A stretch of DNA of 6,717 nt from Alphaproteobacteria bacterium (lineage in GTDB: Bacteria; Pseudomonadota; Alphaproteobacteria; Rhodobacterales; Rhodobacteraceae). This document shows, piece by piece, positions 5,797 to 6,717 of the stretch. Position 1 is the first letter of the stretch, and the number at the start of each line of letters is the position of its first letter. The DNA is taken from positions 1-6,717 of the forward strand of contig JAUHWJ010000108.1 of NCBI GenBank assembly GCA_030424705.1, given 5' to 3'. A model generated the notes under the pieces. That model made no database searches, was not told where the DNA came from, and saw only the letters and a list, made by a program, of their open reading frames with translations. The position numbers were made by a program, and so were the translations under genes.

Positions 5797-5890
5797 GGGC
5801 GATGTGCCCGGAGACCCAGTCCCAAGCACCAACCGATGCCGCGGCGCGCCACGCCATTCCGTGCGTTCGCCGCGCCGACGGGCATGCGCG

Positions 5891-6717
5891 CTAGCCGCCG
5901 CGCGTCCGCACAATCAGGACCAGCGGCGCTGCGAGGACGGCGCAAAAGGCGAAGAACAGAAACGCATTGATATAGCCGATCATCGTCGCCTGGCGCCCGA
6001 TCTCCCCCGCAATCCGGCCCACCGTCGCGAGGTCGTCCAGGTCGAGCGCCCTGTCGATGCCGGGCTGGGAGAAGGCTTCGCGGTACGGGGTCACCGCCGC
6101 GCTCAGCTCGGACCGGTTGACCGCGGTCTGCCGGATCACCAGCGCCACGGTGATCGAGATGAAGATCGAGCTGCCCATGTTGCGCAGCAGGTGGAAGATG
6201 GCCGTGCCGTCGGGCACCAATGACTTTGGCAGTGTCGCGAAGGTGACGACGCTGAGCGGGATCCACATCAGCCCGACGCCCAGCCCCTGCAGCGCCGAGG
6301 CCCACAGCACCTGCCCGATCGAGACGTCGACGCTGAAGCCCGCCATCAGCCAGCCCGACCAGGCCTGAAGCCCCAGTCCGATCATCATCGGGACGCGCGG
6401 ATCGAGGCCGCCGATCACGAACATCGCCGCGAAGCCGACCAGCGTGCCCGCCCCCCGCGCCGAGAGGATCTGGCCGATGATGCTGTCGGGGAAGCCGGAG
6501 ACGGTCTGCAGCAGCGTCGGCAGCAGGGTGATGGGCGTGAAGTTCAGCATGCCGAAGATGAAGATCAGCACGGTTCCGACCACGAAGTTGCGGTCGCGGA
6601 GCAGCGCCGGGTTCAGGAATGGCGTGCGGGAGATCGCGTTGCGGACCCCGAAGACCCACAGCGCCGAGAGGCACACCCCGAGGTAGATCAGGATCTCCCA
6701 CGACTCCAGCCAGCCGG
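5891..6717 (-). CDS. DHA2-family MFS drug efflux transporter, C-terminal part
   Basis: The gene continues past the window edge; 274 residues of the C-terminal half are visible, ending in TAG at 5893-5891. Seven hydrophobic segments can be seen, fitting TMS 8-14 of a 14-TMS DHA2 (EmrB/QacA-like) proton-driven exporter. Family-like stretches are NPALLRDRNFVVGTVLIFIF, then GMLNFTPITLLPTLLQ, ARGAGTLVGFAAMFVIGG and the GLGVGLMWIPLSVVTF segment. A long polar loop (about SRDL-like helices after VIRQTAVNRSEL) precedes the last membrane segment, as in relatives. An internal GTG at 6676 is not the start, because conserved sequence (WLESWEILIYLG) continues upstream of it. Substrate is unknown; EmrB-like pumps often work with an EmrA/HlyD-type membrane fusion protein, which would lie outside the window. 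It converges on the DUF736 gene and looks like cargo or flanking DNA, not part of the maintenance module. Confidence 0.9.
   Translation of the reverse strand, partial: GWLESWEILIYLGVCLSALWVFGVRNAISRTPFLNPALLRDRNFVVGTVLIFIFGMLNFTPITLLPTLLQTVSGFPDSIIGQILSARGAGTLVGFAAMFVIGGLDPRVPMMIGLGLQAWSGWLMAGFSVDVSIGQVLWASALQGLGVGLMWIPLSVVTFATLPKSLVPDGTAIFHLLRNMGSSIFISITVALVIRQTAVNRSELSAAVTPYREAFSQPGIDRALDLDDLATVGRIAGEIGRQATMIGYINAFLFFAFCAVLAAPLVLIVRTRGG

Noticed and set aside
5784..6701. 305-residue minus-strand frame overlapping the MFS gene
   Set aside because: It is a shifted Arg/Asp/Gly-rich shadow of the transporter; the frame ending at 5891 carries the membrane segments.

Overview
This window is very GC-rich (about 70% by eye). 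Its gene content is typical of the accessory backbone of alphaproteobacterial plasmids and integrative conjugative elements. The order is a ParB/KorB-type protein, a Toprim (primase-like) protein, a DUF2493/YspA-type SLOG protein, a small membrane protein and a DUF736 protein. High GC and this combination suggest a Rhodobacterales, Methylobacterium-like, Roseomonas-like or sphingomonad host. The sequence alone does not separate these, nor plasmid from integrated element, because no replication initiator, relaxase, integrase or attachment site is visible.

Layout: bases 1-1920 hold a 5'-truncated large ParB-like protein (+), followed by a GCGA-tetraloop hairpin that looks like a terminator. Bases 2029-3072 encode a Toprim protein with the DUF7146-type N-terminus (+). 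A 229-base GC-rich leader with several small hairpins precedes a DUF2493 SLOG-domain protein (3302-4231, +), which ends in a 13-bp-stem terminator-like hairpin. A small membrane protein (4358-4903, +) follows, then 466 bases with no convincing gene. That stretch holds a striking 57-base two-tier imperfect palindrome and leads into the DUF736 gene (5370-5708, +). A convergent intergenic region with two further hairpins separates this module from a 3' fragment of a DHA2-family MFS drug efflux gene on the minus strand (5891 to the window end), which reads as cargo or flanking sequence.

How the genes may work together (inference): the ParB-like protein would bind element DNA, and the Toprim protein suggests priming or DNA processing. 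The SLOG protein may bind or process a nucleotide ligand. DUF736 and the membrane protein have no established function. The module is a familiar but poorly characterised maintenance set, not a clearly new system. The most interesting unexplained signal is non-coding: the palindrome at 5193-5249 sits exactly between two sequence blocks that lie almost side by side in the leader of the SLOG gene.
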